From positions 6,696,001 through 6,760,000 of the forward strand of contig OY970201.1 in NCBI GenBank assembly GCA_963708245.1: 64,000 nucleotides of DNA, read 5' to 3'. Shown here piece after piece: positions 24,707-33,494 of this stretch; the stretch's first letter is position 1; the number at the start of each line of letters is the position of its first letter. This DNA is from CAVYXK01 sp963708245. Its GTDB lineage: Bacteria; Pseudomonadota; Alphaproteobacteria; Acetobacterales; Acetobacteraceae. Made by a program: the position numbers and the translations under genes. The notes beneath the pieces were generated by a model. That model had not been told where the DNA came from. It saw only the letters and a program-made list of their open reading frames with translations, and ran no database searches.

Positions 24707-25761
24707 CGCGCGCCCGTGCCGTGGCGGCTGTTGTTGCGGTTGTTATCGGAGGGGCTGGGGTGGCGGCGTGGCGGTTGGGGCAGGCGCCGGCCGTCACTGC
24801 GTGGCAGGGGTATGTGGATGCCGACTACGTCAAGGTCGCGCCGACGCAGCAGGGGCTGTTGACGTCGTTGTCTGTTTCGCGCGGTGACAGCGTGAAGGCC
24901 GGTGCGCCGCTGTTTGCGCAGGACGATACCTATGACCGTGCGGCGCGGGATGAGACGGCGGCCAAGCTGGCTCAGGCGCAGGCGCAGCTTACGAACCTGG
25001 AGACGGCGAGCCGCGCGACGGAGATCGCTCAGGCTGAGGCCGATCTGGTTGACCAGATCGCGGCGCGGGATCGAGCGGAGAAGGATTTGGCGCGCGCCCA
25101 GGTGCTGGTGAAGACCGCTGCGGGCACGAAACAGCAGCTCGATCAGGCGAATGCCGACGCACTGTCGGCCACCGCCAAGGTGCAGGCGGCGCAGGCGAAG
25201 CTGGATCAGGAGCGGTCGCCTACAGGGCGGGTGCAGGAGATCGCGGCGCAGAAAGCCGTGGTCGATGAGATGCACGCGCAGTTGGCCGAGGCTCAGTGGC
25301 GGATGGATCAGCGGCATGTGGATGCGCCGACGTCGGCGTTGGTTGCCGATGTTTATGCGTGGCCTGGTGAGACGGTTGGTGCGGGGGCGCCTGTCGTCGA
25401 GCTGTTGCCGCCGGCGAATATTCTGGTCCGGTTCTTTGTGGGGGAAACTGAGTTGCCGCGGATCCATGTGGGGGAGCGGCTGGGGGTGAGTTGCGATACG
25501 TGTCCGGTGGGGTTGACCGCGGATGTTTCGTTTGTTTCGCCGCAGCCGGAATATACGCCGCCGGTGATCTTCAGCGAACAAACGCGGGATAAGCTGGTTT
25601 ATCTGATCGAGGCTCGGCCGAATGGCGATCAGAGCATGGTGCTGAAGCCGGGGGAGCCGGTCAGTGTGACGCCGGTGGGTGAGGGTGTGGGGCACGCTTC
25701 TCGCGTGGTGGCACGGCCCCTTCCCCCCGGCCCCCTCCCCCAAGGGGAGGGGGAGTCGTGA
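24703..25761 (+). CDS. HlyD/EmrA-type membrane fusion protein
   Basis: 352 residues from a GTG that overlaps the TetR stop. A signal anchor lies at about residues 6-22 (AVAAVVAVVIGGAGVAAW). A biotinyl-lipoyl half motif (YVDADYVKVAPTQQGLL), a long coiled coil of Ala/Gln/Glu-rich helices, the second lipoyl half (HVDAPTSALVADVYAWPGE) and a barrel domain follow. Its role is to link the inner-membrane ABC exporter to an outer-membrane channel. The last ~17 codons (ARPLPPGPLPQGEGES) come from a GC-rich palindromic repeat and are probably not part of the original protein. Confidence 0.9.
   Translation: MTRARAVAAVVAVVIGGAGVAAWRLGQAPAVTAWQGYVDADYVKVAPTQQGLLTSLSVSRGDSVKAGAPLFAQDDTYDRAARDETAAKLAQAQAQLTNLETASRATEIAQAEADLVDQIAARDRAEKDLARAQVLVKTAAGTKQQLDQANADALSATAKVQAAQAKLDQERSPTGRVQEIAAQKAVVDEMHAQLAEAQWRMDQRHVDAPTSALVADVYAWPGETVGAGAPVVELLPPANILVRFFVGETELPRIHVGERLGVSCDTCPVGLTADVSFVSPQPEYTPPVIFSEQTRDKLVYLIEARPNGDQSMVLKPGEPVSVTPVGEGVGHASRVVARPLPPGPLPQGEGES
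25724..25758. repeat. PLPQGE-type palindromic repeat inside the adaptor 3' end
   Basis: CCCCCTCCCC and GGGGAGGGGG form a stem around CAA. In frame it encodes PLPQGEGES and brings in the stop/start overlap with the next gene. The same PLPQGE text occurs in pspF at 42427-42470. Confidence 0.7.
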
Positions 25762-26669
25762 CTTCGCTCGCAATCGATGTGCGGGGGCTGCGGAAGAGTT
25801 TTGGTAGTCACTCGGTTGTGGATGGGCTCGATCTGCAGGTGCCGGAGGGCGAGATCTGCGGGTTCCTGGGCGGTAATGGCAGCGGGAAGACGACTACCAT
25901 CCGGCTTTTGTGCGGGCTGCTGAAGCCGGATGCGGGGGGCGGCACGTGCCTGGGTTTCGATGTGGTGCGCCAGGCGGCGGAGTTGCGGCTGCAGATTGGT
26001 TACATGACACAGAGATTTAGTTTGTACGGCGATCTTTCGGTCGAGGAGAATTTGGATTTTGTTGGCCGGCTGTATCGCATGCCTGAGCGGGCGCGGGCCG
26101 TGGCGGCGGTGCTGGAGCGCATGGGGTTGGCAGATCGTGCGCAGCAGCCGGCGGAGCAACTGTCGGGCGGGTGGAAGCAGCGGTTGGCGTTGGCGGCGTG
26201 CGTGCTGCATCAGCCTCGGCTGCTGCTGTTGGATGAGCCGACCGCCGGTGTCGATGCTAAGGCGCGACGTGAGTTCTGGGACCTGATCAACGATCTCGCG
26301 GCGGAGGGCATCACGGTGCTGGTGTCCACTCATTACATGGACGAAGCGGAGCGATGCCGGCGCGTGTTGTATCTCGCCGGGGGGCGGCTGATCGTGCAGG
26401 GGAGCGTCGATGAGGTGGTGCGGGACGCGCGCCTAGTCGTGTTCGAGGCTGGTGGCGATGGGCTGGAGGCTTTGGCGCGGCGGCTGCGCGGTGCTCCGGG
26501 CCTGGAGAGCGCTGCGATCTTCGGGCGCGATCTGCGGGTTGTGGGGATGGATCGGGTTGTGTTGGAGCGCACGCTGCGTGGTGTTGGCGGCGTGGAGTGG
26601 CGCGAGGTGCCGGCTCGGCTGGATGACGTGTTCATCCATCTGCTGAACGACGAGGAGGGTCGGGCATGA
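25758..26669 (+). CDS. ABC exporter ATP-binding protein (YhiH/YbhF-like)
   Basis: 303 residues from a GTG overlapping the adaptor stop (GTGA). Walker A GGNGSGKTT, Q-loop GYMTQRFSLYGDL, signature LSGGWKQRL, Walker B LLLLDEPTAG and H-loop VLVSTHYMDEAERC are all intact. The STHYMDEAERC motif marks the DrrA/YbhF-type drug and polyketide exporters. It has one nucleotide-binding domain; the E. coli YbhF protein carries two. It pairs with the ABC-2 permease that follows. Confidence 0.92.
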   Translation: MTSLAIDVRGLRKSFGSHSVVDGLDLQVPEGEICGFLGGNGSGKTTTIRLLCGLLKPDAGGGTCLGFDVVRQAAELRLQIGYMTQRFSLYGDLSVEENLDFVGRLYRMPERARAVAAVLERMGLADRAQQPAEQLSGGWKQRLALAACVLHQPRLLLLDEPTAGVDAKARREFWDLINDLAAEGITVLVSTHYMDEAERCRRVLYLAGGRLIVQGSVDEVVRDARLVVFEAGGDGLEALARRLRGAPGLESAAIFGRDLRVVGMDRVVLERTLRGVGGVEWREVPARLDDVFIHLLNDEEGRA

Positions 26670-27796
26670 CCGGCTTTTCTTTCGCCCGGCTGCTGGCGGT
26701 GCTGCGCAAGGAATGGACGCAGATGCGCCGCGATCGGGCGACGGTCGGGCTGACCGTGGCGCTGCCGCTGCTCCAGCTTTTTCTGTTCGGCTATGCGCTG
26801 AATGCCAATCCTCGGCATCTGCCGACGGGCGTGCTGGCGGCGGACCAGTCGGTCTATACGCGGACGCTGGAAGCGGCGCTGGTGAATACTGGGTATTTCG
26901 ACTTGCGCACGTTCGCAACGGAGCGTGCTGCCGATGAGGCGCTGGCGCGCGGCGATGTGCTGTTCGTGCTGAATATCCCGCCGGGGTTCTCGCGCGACGT
27001 GGATCGCGGGGAGCACCCGTCGGTGCTGATGGATGCGGATGCGACGGATCCTACGGCGATCGGCAATGCAGCCGCGGCGGTTACGGCGCTGAATGCCGGG
27101 GTGCTGACGCGGGATTTGCCGCCGAATATGCAGGCGGACGAGGCGGCGGGACCTCCGTTCCAGGTGGTGCTGCATTCTCGCTATAACCCGGAGGCGATCA
27201 CGGCGCTGAATATCGTGCCGGGGCTGATCGGGTTGATCCTGACGTTCTCGACGCTGATCATCACCGCGCTGTCGATTACTCGAGAGCGCGAGGCGGGGAC
27301 GATGGAGAATCTGCTGGCGATGCCGGTGCGGCCGATCGAGGTGATGCTGGGCAAGATCATCCCATACGTCGGGCTGGGCTACGTGCAGGTGGCGATCATC
27401 CTGGCGGTCTCGGTGGCGGTGTTCGGCGTGCCGGTGCGGGGGTCGGTGGTGCTGTTGCTGCTGGTGCTGGGGCTGTTCATCGCGTGCAATCTGGCGCTGG
27501 GGTTTACGATTTCCACGCTGGCACGGACGCAGATGCAGGCGCAGCAATTGGCGCAGTTCGCGCTGCTGCCGTCGTTCATGCTGTCGGGGTTCATGTACCC
27601 GTTCCAGGGCATGCCCGTCTGGGCTCGGGCGATCGGCGAGTGTTGGCCGCTGACGCATGTGATGCGGATCACCCGCGGGATTCTGCTGAAGGGCAATGGG
27701 CTGCATGAGATCCTGCCGGATCTTTGGCCGATCGCGTTGTTCGCCGTGGTGGTGGGGGTGGTGGCGATGTGGTCGTATCGGGAGACGTTGGATTGA
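26666..27796 (+). CDS. ABC-2 type exporter permease (YbhR/YhhJ-like)
   Basis: 376 residues, starting within the stop of the ATPase gene (ATGA). One transmembrane helix near residues 27-46 (TVALPLLQLFLFGYALN), a large periplasmic domain to about residue 170, then five hydrophobic segments. The motifs REREAGTMENLLAMPVRP and LSGFMYPFQGMPVWARAIGE are typical of ABC-2 permeases of the YbhS/YbhR group. With the adaptor and ATPase it would form a tripartite exporter for drugs or hydrophobic compounds. The outer-membrane channel is not encoded in this operon; the NodT protein at 61.7 kb could serve. Confidence 0.92.
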   Translation: MTGFSFARLLAVLRKEWTQMRRDRATVGLTVALPLLQLFLFGYALNANPRHLPTGVLAADQSVYTRTLEAALVNTGYFDLRTFATERAADEALARGDVLFVLNIPPGFSRDVDRGEHPSVLMDADATDPTAIGNAAAAVTALNAGVLTRDLPPNMQADEAAGPPFQVVLHSRYNPEAITALNIVPGLIGLILTFSTLIITALSITREREAGTMENLLAMPVRPIEVMLGKIIPYVGLGYVQVAIILAVSVAVFGVPVRGSVVLLLLVLGLFIACNLALGFTISTLARTQMQAQQLAQFALLPSFMLSGFMYPFQGMPVWARAIGECWPLTHVMRITRGILLKGNGLHEILPDLWPIALFAVVVGVVAMWSYRETLD

Positions 27797-28102
27797 GGGG
27801 TAGAGTGGCTAAGCGTTACAAGTTATGTGCGCCGATTCATCCTATGACCATGCTCGACTTTAAGCGGACATCGATCACCTGGCACGGTATTGCCCACGCT
27901 GCCTCTGTGGGTCATGCGGCCAGCCTGGCCTAACCCCGGTCCATCTGCCAGCCACGGTTAATATAATTTGGTAATGCCCGGCGAAAGAAATACCGACAGC
28001 TTACAGAAAGCCGTGGGACTCCGGTCCCCATAAAGCCATAAAGTGCGTCGGTATCCGATTTCATGGACATTGTTGTTGAGCTCGAGGCAGGCGGATCGGG
28101 CA
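27797..28102. other. Intergenic region between convergent operons
   Basis: 306 bp with no gene. Stretches such as CCCACGCTGCCTCTGTGGG could form weak hairpins that end transcription from either side. I see no T-tract that would make a clear terminator. Confidence 0.5.
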
Positions 28103-30214
28103 TCAGCATCTTGCGACCAGCAGAGCGTCGACAACCCGGGCCTCGCCAGTACCCTTGCGCACGAGCACGGGGTTGAGGTCACACTCGGCGATATGGCCCG
28201 ATAGATCGGCCGCAAGTTGCGACAGGTTGGCGGCGAGGCGGGCGAGGGCAGTGGTGTCGGTCTTGGGAATGAGATTGCGGTAGCCGCTGAGAACAGCGCC
28301 GAGACGGGTGACGGCGATCATCTCGGTTGCACGCTCTGACGTGAGCGGGCAAAGGTCCACAAAATGGTCGCCTTGCAATTCGACCATGGTGCCGCCAGTG
28401 CCAACGGTGAGGAGGGCGCCGAATGGCGGGGCGGCGACGAATCCGACCATGGCCTCGATATGGTCAACGAGATATTCCTGCAGTTCGAAACCAGTGATCC
28501 GGGCGTGTGGCTTTGTAGCGGCGACGCGAGCGCTAATGCGAGCGAGCGCCGCGCGTAGCGAGCGGGGATCGGTGACGCCAAGTTCCACGCCCCCGATATC
28601 CGAACGATGAGGAATATCGGGCGAGGCGATCTTCACCACCAACGGGTAGCCAATGTTGGCGGCCTCCCACAGGGCGGTGTCGGCGTCTGGGACGGTCGCT
28701 GCGCGAACCATGGGAATGTCGTAGGCGGCGAGAATTTTGCGAGTGAGACCTATCGGGAGCGGGCCGGAAAGTCCAGCGAGGTCGCTGCGGATTTCTTTTG
28801 CGGCGACATGGAACCGGTGTGCCGGCTCCTGCTGGTTTTTCGCCAGACGTCGCTGTCCAATGATGCCGAGATTGCGCAAAGCAACAAGTCCGGGCCGCAG
28901 ACCACGCAGGACAGGTACCCCATCATTGGCCAGCATTTCATGGATGCGGGGATGGGTGTTCTCCGCGCTGGGCGAGATCAGTACGACGGGCTTTTCCGTC
29001 AGTCCGGCGTGCTTGCCGTATTCGATGATGTTGGGCGTGTAGTTATTGAGCATCGTCGGAGTGAGCGTAGCCTGGGCGTCCTGAAGGAAAACCAGAGCGT
29101 CGACCTCGGGCTCGTCCAGGATAGCGCGAATGGCGGGGCGGTCTTGCTCTGGGGTGTGGTTGACCGTAGCACCGAGGTCGAGCGGGTTGATCCCGGCCGC
29201 GCCGGGCAGGGCGGCAGTGATGCGGGCACGGGTTTCGGCGCCGAACTTGGCGAGCGGGATACCGATGTCGGCCGCTATATCGCAAGCGAGTGCGGTTTCG
29301 CCACCGGAAATGCCAACGATGCCAATGCGGCTGCCGCTCGCCGTGCGCGGCGTCGTGTTGAGGCATTCCAGGGTGGCGATCAGCTCATCGTAATCGCTCG
29401 CGGTAGGTACGTTGTGGCGGGCGAAGAAGCGAGCGTAGGCCTCACTGCGGCTGATCATGGCGCCGGTATGCGCTTGCACCGCGCGATTGCCGACCTCCGA
29501 TCGTCCAACCTTCAATACAGCGAGTGATTTTCGAGCGGCGTAAATCTGGCTGACGGCATCGGCGAATTCTGCCGGCCGTTGGATGGATTCGAGTACGATA
29601 CCAACCACCGCCGTGCGGTCGTCGGTGGCGAAGAAGCGTAAATAATCGGGGGCGGTCACCTGGAATTCACTGCCTACGGTGACCACGGTGGAGATGCCAA
29701 AGCAGGAGGAGTTCATCAACGAGATCGCGGCGGAGCCGGATTGCGCGATGAGCGCGACGTTGCCTGGCCGGACCTTCGCCGTGATGGTAGCGGGGTAGAG
29801 CGGCATTGCCTCATGAAGATCGATTAGACCCATGCAGTTGGGGCCGTGGATGGTCATGGCGCTGCTGTCGGAAACGCGGTGGAAATCCTGCTCCTGTGTT
29901 GGAGTGAAGCCGTTGCTAAACACGACCGCGGAACGCACGCCGGCCTGTTCCAACTCGGCAAGGCACGTCGCAACTCTGGCAGCGGGGATAGCCACCACTG
30001 CGACATCGATACCGGCGGGTAGGGCAGCGATGCTGTTAACGGCCGGTAGGTTACTGATCTCAGCGGCTGTGGGGTGGATCGGAATGATGCGTCCAGCGAA
30101 ACCGGCGCGCTGCAGGTTGCCAATAACATGGTTGCCCTGAGCGGTGCGAGTGGCGGAGGCACCGATCACGGCGACGGTGTGCGGCCGCATGATAGCGCCG
30201 ACATTGCGCGGCAT
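28103..30214 (-). CDS. Acetate--CoA ligase family (NDP-forming acyl-CoA synthetase)
   Basis: 703 residues from the ATG at 30214, 7 nt after the stop of the amidohydrolase. Domains in order: CoA-binding Rossmann fold (VAVIGASATRTAQGNHVIGN), succinyl-CoA-ligase-like region (VALIAQSGSAAISLMNSSCF and the His in VQAHTGAMI), then the ATP-grasp domain (YPLVVKIASPDIPHRSDIGG and LLTVGTGGTMVELQGD). Such fused enzymes activate aryl or branched carboxylic acids (feruloyl-, pimeloyl- or acetyl-CoA) using ATP. The amidohydrolase and flavoprotein upstream suggest a catabolic route. Confidence 0.85.
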   Translation of the reverse strand: MPRNVGAIMRPHTVAVIGASATRTAQGNHVIGNLQRAGFAGRIIPIHPTAAEISNLPAVNSIAALPAGIDVAVVAIPAARVATCLAELEQAGVRSAVVFSNGFTPTQEQDFHRVSDSSAMTIHGPNCMGLIDLHEAMPLYPATITAKVRPGNVALIAQSGSAAISLMNSSCFGISTVVTVGSEFQVTAPDYLRFFATDDRTAVVGIVLESIQRPAEFADAVSQIYAARKSLAVLKVGRSEVGNRAVQAHTGAMISRSEAYARFFARHNVPTASDYDELIATLECLNTTPRTASGSRIGIVGISGGETALACDIAADIGIPLAKFGAETRARITAALPGAAGINPLDLGATVNHTPEQDRPAIRAILDEPEVDALVFLQDAQATLTPTMLNNYTPNIIEYGKHAGLTEKPVVLISPSAENTHPRIHEMLANDGVPVLRGLRPGLVALRNLGIIGQRRLAKNQQEPAHRFHVAAKEIRSDLAGLSGPLPIGLTRKILAAYDIPMVRAATVPDADTALWEAANIGYPLVVKIASPDIPHRSDIGGVELGVTDPRSLRAALARISARVAATKPHARITGFELQEYLVDHIEAMVGFVAAPPFGALLTVGTGGTMVELQGDHFVDLCPLTSERATEMIAVTRLGAVLSGYRNLIPKTDTTALARLAANLSQLAADLSGHIAECDLNPVLVRKGTGEARVVDALLVARC

Positions 30215-30221
30215 GGGGCTG

Positions 30222-31127
30222 TCAACCTCGGCGCAGGAAAGCAAGGGCGTTACGGTAGAGCCATTTCTCCAGCACTGCGCTCTTGAGCGGCAGTGCCTCA
30301 TATTCAGCAATAAGCTGTTCGAAGGGCATGCCTAATGTGCTCCGAGACAGGCCGACCATGATCTTGTCCTGAAGCAGCGTGTTGCCGAACTGCAAGAAGG
30401 ATTCCCAGCCGGAGCCCGGTGTAGCGAAATGGCGTGGCCGATGGGCGGCTGTGTCGCAGTAGAGATTAGGGTGGCGGCGCAGCAGGCCAATCATATCATT
30501 CACCCAGGGCCAACCGGCGAGGCCGGCGACGATGCGCAATTCGGAAAAGTCGATCGCGACGGTATCGAGATGGCGTGGATGGCCGAGATCGTACGGACGG
30601 TCGTTGGCGTAGTTCATCGATGTGTAAATGCGCACCGGTACATCGAGTTCGACGCATTTGGCATAGAGCGGGTAGTAGCGACGGTCGCTGGCGGGGACCG
30701 CGTTGTAGAGTGCGACGACGCGTAGGCCACCGATATGGTGCTCACGCACCAGGCGTTCGAAGTTGCGCACGCCGGTCATGCCATCGAGAGGGCTGGTGGC
30801 GGAAAGGCCGATAAAGCGGTCGGGATGGGTCGTGCAGATGCGCGCCAGCGTGGCGTTGGAGGAGCCGAGCACGCCGATCTCGATGCCGGCACTGTCCATA
30901 TCCGCGATCAGGCGAGACAAGCCGCCGTCGTCAGCCGGTGTGGGGGCTTGCTCATCGGACCGGGGACGACCCTTGAAGATGTGCCGGTAATTGTCGAAGC
31001 CGTAGCCCTGGGGGCGGGGTTGAAGGTCCGCGACCGCGTTGCCGGGACGCCCTTGCATCGCGTCCCAATAGCCGGGCTCTTCCTCGCTGCGGGGAAGGTT
31101 CATTTCGAGGTCTATAACTCGGGGCAC
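30222..31127 (-). CDS. Amidohydrolase-2 family protein
   Basis: 301 residues. The GTG start at 31127 has GGAAAGGAA just upstream. The TIM-barrel pattern is visible from GLSRLIADMDSAGIEIGVLG through RFIGLSATSP, GGLRVVALY, LDVPVRIYTSMN and the Asp/His-rich HPNLYCDTAAHR. At the N-terminus, where the HxH metal motif is usual, the sequence is VIDLEMNLP, so at least that pair of histidines is absent; members with this change may bind metal differently or not at all. Stop is 7 nt before the acyl-CoA synthetase start. Confidence 0.75.
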   Translation of the reverse strand: MPRVIDLEMNLPRSEEEPGYWDAMQGRPGNAVADLQPRPQGYGFDNYRHIFKGRPRSDEQAPTPADDGGLSRLIADMDSAGIEIGVLGSSNATLARICTTHPDRFIGLSATSPLDGMTGVRNFERLVREHHIGGLRVVALYNAVPASDRRYYPLYAKCVELDVPVRIYTSMNYANDRPYDLGHPRHLDTVAIDFSELRIVAGLAGWPWVNDMIGLLRRHPNLYCDTAAHRPRHFATPGSGWESFLQFGNTLLQDKIMVGLSRSTLGMPFEQLIAEYEALPLKSAVLEKWLYRNALAFLRRG

Positions 31128-31232
31128 GTTCGTTCCTTTCCCTGCAGGTATACGCTTTCGCTAATGCGTGGCCGAGTTACCTGCCACTCGGCCGGCACCG
31201 GTGCAATCTTCGGCGATTTGTCCCGTGTGGCA

Positions 31233-31778
31233 TCAGCCTCGCCGGACAAAGGGACGAACCGCGTCAATCAACTGCGCGGACGGGGCCAGGCGCGGCCCTT
31301 CGCCTTCGTCGACTGGGGCTACGATGGTCACCTTCCAGGTGGACAGCATCCGCAGCGATGCTTGCGTCGCGGGATGGCGCAGCAGCGGCTCGTTGAGTGA
31401 TGGGGCCACGATTACAGGCGTGCCCCGTCCTATTGCCTCGGCGACCACGGACAGCGCTAGATTATCAGCGATGCCTTGTGCGAGCTTATTCAGCGAGTTG
31501 AAGCTGCACGGTGCAAATAGCACCACCCCATAGGGCGGCCGTGGACGAATGGCCAGATCGAAATACAATTCGACCACTTTTACCCCCTCGACATCCGCCA
31601 GGTCGCGTGGCGCGATCACGCGCGAAGCATTCGGTGTCGGGATCGCGATTACGGTTGAAAAGCCAAGGCCGACCAAGCCGCGTAGAAGCTCGGGACAGCG
31701 TCCCGCTGTTGTTGTGCCGCTCAGCATTAGATAGGCTAAGTCGAAACTTTTGCCATCAGCCGGGTTACTCAGGCTCAT
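31233..31778 (-). CDS. Flavoprotein (UbiX/CoaC-like fold)
   Basis: 181 residues with the flavoprotein fold of the UbiX, CoaC and EpiD group: an N-terminal strand and nucleotide loop (DLAYLMLSGTTTAGRCPELL), and VVLFAPCSFNSLNKLAQGIADNL, where the PCSFNSLNK stretch matches the conserved PxSxNT(L)xKxAxGxADNL motif. FMN or prenyl-FMN binding is expected. It could be a prenyltransferase partner of a decarboxylase or a cysteine decarboxylase; no UbiD homologue is near. It lies ~105 bp upstream of the amidohydrolase on the same strand. Confidence 0.75.
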   Translation of the reverse strand: MSLSNPADGKSFDLAYLMLSGTTTAGRCPELLRGLVGLGFSTVIAIPTPNASRVIAPRDLADVEGVKVVELYFDLAIRPRPPYGVVLFAPCSFNSLNKLAQGIADNLALSVVAEAIGRGTPVIVAPSLNEPLLRHPATQASLRMLSTWKVTIVAPVDEGEGPRLAPSAQLIDAVRPFVRRG

Positions 31779-32311
31779 CTCGGTCTCCCCGCCTCGTCTT
31801 CAATCTACCCGATCATCCCATGTGGTTCGGCGTCATCAGTGCACGGGTGCAATCCCGACCGCAAGATTGCTGGCCCGATCCAGACACCGCGCCGAAGGCT
31901 GATCTTTAAATGCGAGCACACAAACACTTGCCCCATCACGTGCCAGGCTGTAAGCGCCAGCAGTGGGCCGGAACACGGAGGCTATGATGCTGGCGAACAC
32001 GCGCGTCGCTTGGTTCAATGGATCAATCATGCCGGAAGGCCAGATACTCATCCCCTATCGGGATCGAAGCTGGAAATCGGGCGATGGCGCTTTCGACATG
32101 ACTCGCACGTTCAATGGCGTCCCGTTCCGCCTCGTGGAGCACATCGAGAGGTTCTATCGCTCGCTCCGCTACCTGCGCATCGATCCCGGCATTTCCCCTA
32201 AGTGTCCGTCCGGGAACAAATTGAGTTTTTAGAATCGCTTAGCGGGTCACCCTTGAAGCCATTGAATCGCCTGTGATTCTCTCTCCCCCGAGCATCGATT
32301 CGGAGGACTGG

Positions 32312-33147
32312 ATGTGGACCAAGGAGAACCGGACGCGGTACGACCGCACCCGACTGCGCTATGAGAGCGATCTGACTGATGCCGAATGGGCCGAGGTGGA
32401 ACCATTGATCCCCCCGGCCAAGCCGGGCGGCAACAAGCGGAGCGTTGATATCCGCCAGGTGGTGAACGGCGTGATGTATGTGCTGAGCACCGGCTGCCAA
32501 TGGCGGGCGATCCCCAAGGACCTGCCGCCGCGGAGCACAGTGCACGACTATCTGGAACGATGGACCTGGGACGGCACGCTGGAGCGACTGCATCACGCAT
32601 TGTATGTGAAATGTCGTGAGCAGGCCTCGCGAGAGGCCAGCCCGACCGCCGCGGTGATTGATGCGCAGAGCGTGAAGAGCGCCGAAAAAGGGGGGCCTCG
32701 ATCGATCCGCATGGGTATGATGCGGGGAAGAAGATCAAGGGCAAGAAGCGGCACGTCCTGGTCGATACCCAGGGTTTGCTGCTACAGGCCATCGTGACGG
32801 CGGCGGACATCCAGGATCGCGATGGCGGCGCCATGCTGCTGGCGACGCTGTTCGGGATGTTTCCGTTCCTGCTGAAGCTTTATGCCGATGGCGGCTATCA
32901 GGGGCGGCGATTCCAGGAGGCGTTGAAGCGTGTCGTGTCGCAGGCCGAGGTGGAGATCGTCAAACGATCTGACCAGGCCAAGGGCTTTGTCGTGCTACCA
33001 AAGCGATGGGTGGTCGAACGCACGTTGGCGTGGCTCAACCGATGTCGTCGACTGGGTAAGGATTGGGAAAATCTCAATGTGAAGGCGCGTGCCTTTCTGT
33101 TGCTCGCTTCCATCCGTCTCATGGTCAGACGGCTATGCAGGAACTAG
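32312..33147 (+). CDS. IS5-family transposase, two frames joined by -1 frameshifting
   Basis: Frame 1 starts at the ATG after GGAGG (MWTKENRTRYDRTRLRYESD) and holds the N-terminal DUF4096 region (LIPPAKPGGNKRSVDIRQVV, STGCQWRAIPKDLPPRSTVH) with the first Asp in AAVIDAQSVK. Frame 2 continues as GYDAGKKIKGKKRHVLVDTQ with the second Asp in LYADGGYQG and the last acid in VVERTLAWLNRCRRL. The frames meet at A5G6 (32685-32695), a slippery run where one step back fuses them. This two-frame plan is common in the IS427 group. 278 residues when fused. Confidence 0.88.
32685..32695 (+). promoter_or_regulatory. Slippery sequence for -1 frameshifting
   Basis: AAAAAGGGGGG lies exactly where the upstream frame (EKGGPRS) must change to the downstream frame (ASIDPHGYD). 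Re-reading one G gives one continuous transposase. The same run is present in copy 2 at 33967-33977. Confidence 0.7.
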
Positions 33148-33494
33148 CAATGTTCCCGGACAGACTCTAAGGAAATGATAGCAGCCAGCGAGGAAGTCGT
33201 CGCACTCAATGAGCACCTGCGGGCACCGCACGGGGATTGGTGGGTGTGCCAGCGCGTCAGCCGTGGGGTCGATGCGGTCGGCGATGAAGGATGGGAGCAT
33301 ACTGGTCCGAACCTGGTCGTGGACGTTACACCTCTGCCGCTCGCGTCGCGCGCCATAATGTACCGGGACGGGGCTGAGGTAATGACCACCACCATGCGCC
33401 GGACGGCACCGAGCATGCTCAGCCCGAGGGCGAAGATGAACAACTATCTCAACATGATTGTGGCGGGGCAACCAATAAAGGCAGCACGGCCTCA

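Larger units (their letters stand above)
32202..33167 (+). mobile_element. IS5-family element, copy 1 (966 bp, plus orientation)
   Basis: Terminal inverted repeats GTGTCCGTCCGGGAACA (left) and GAGTCTGTCCGGGAACA (right, read on the minus strand) match at 15 of 17 positions. TAA is duplicated on both sides (32199-32201, 33168-33170), in line with the 3-bp TNA duplication of IS1031-type IS5 elements. Confidence 0.92.

Noticed and set aside
24658..25773. Long minus-strand frame opposite the adaptor gene
   Set aside because: Arg/His/Pro-rich shadow of the HlyD gene; no ribosome site and no recognised domain.
26333..27706. Long minus-strand frame opposite the ABC exporter genes
   Set aside because: Composition dominated by Arg, Gln and His, typical of antisense frames in high-GC DNA.
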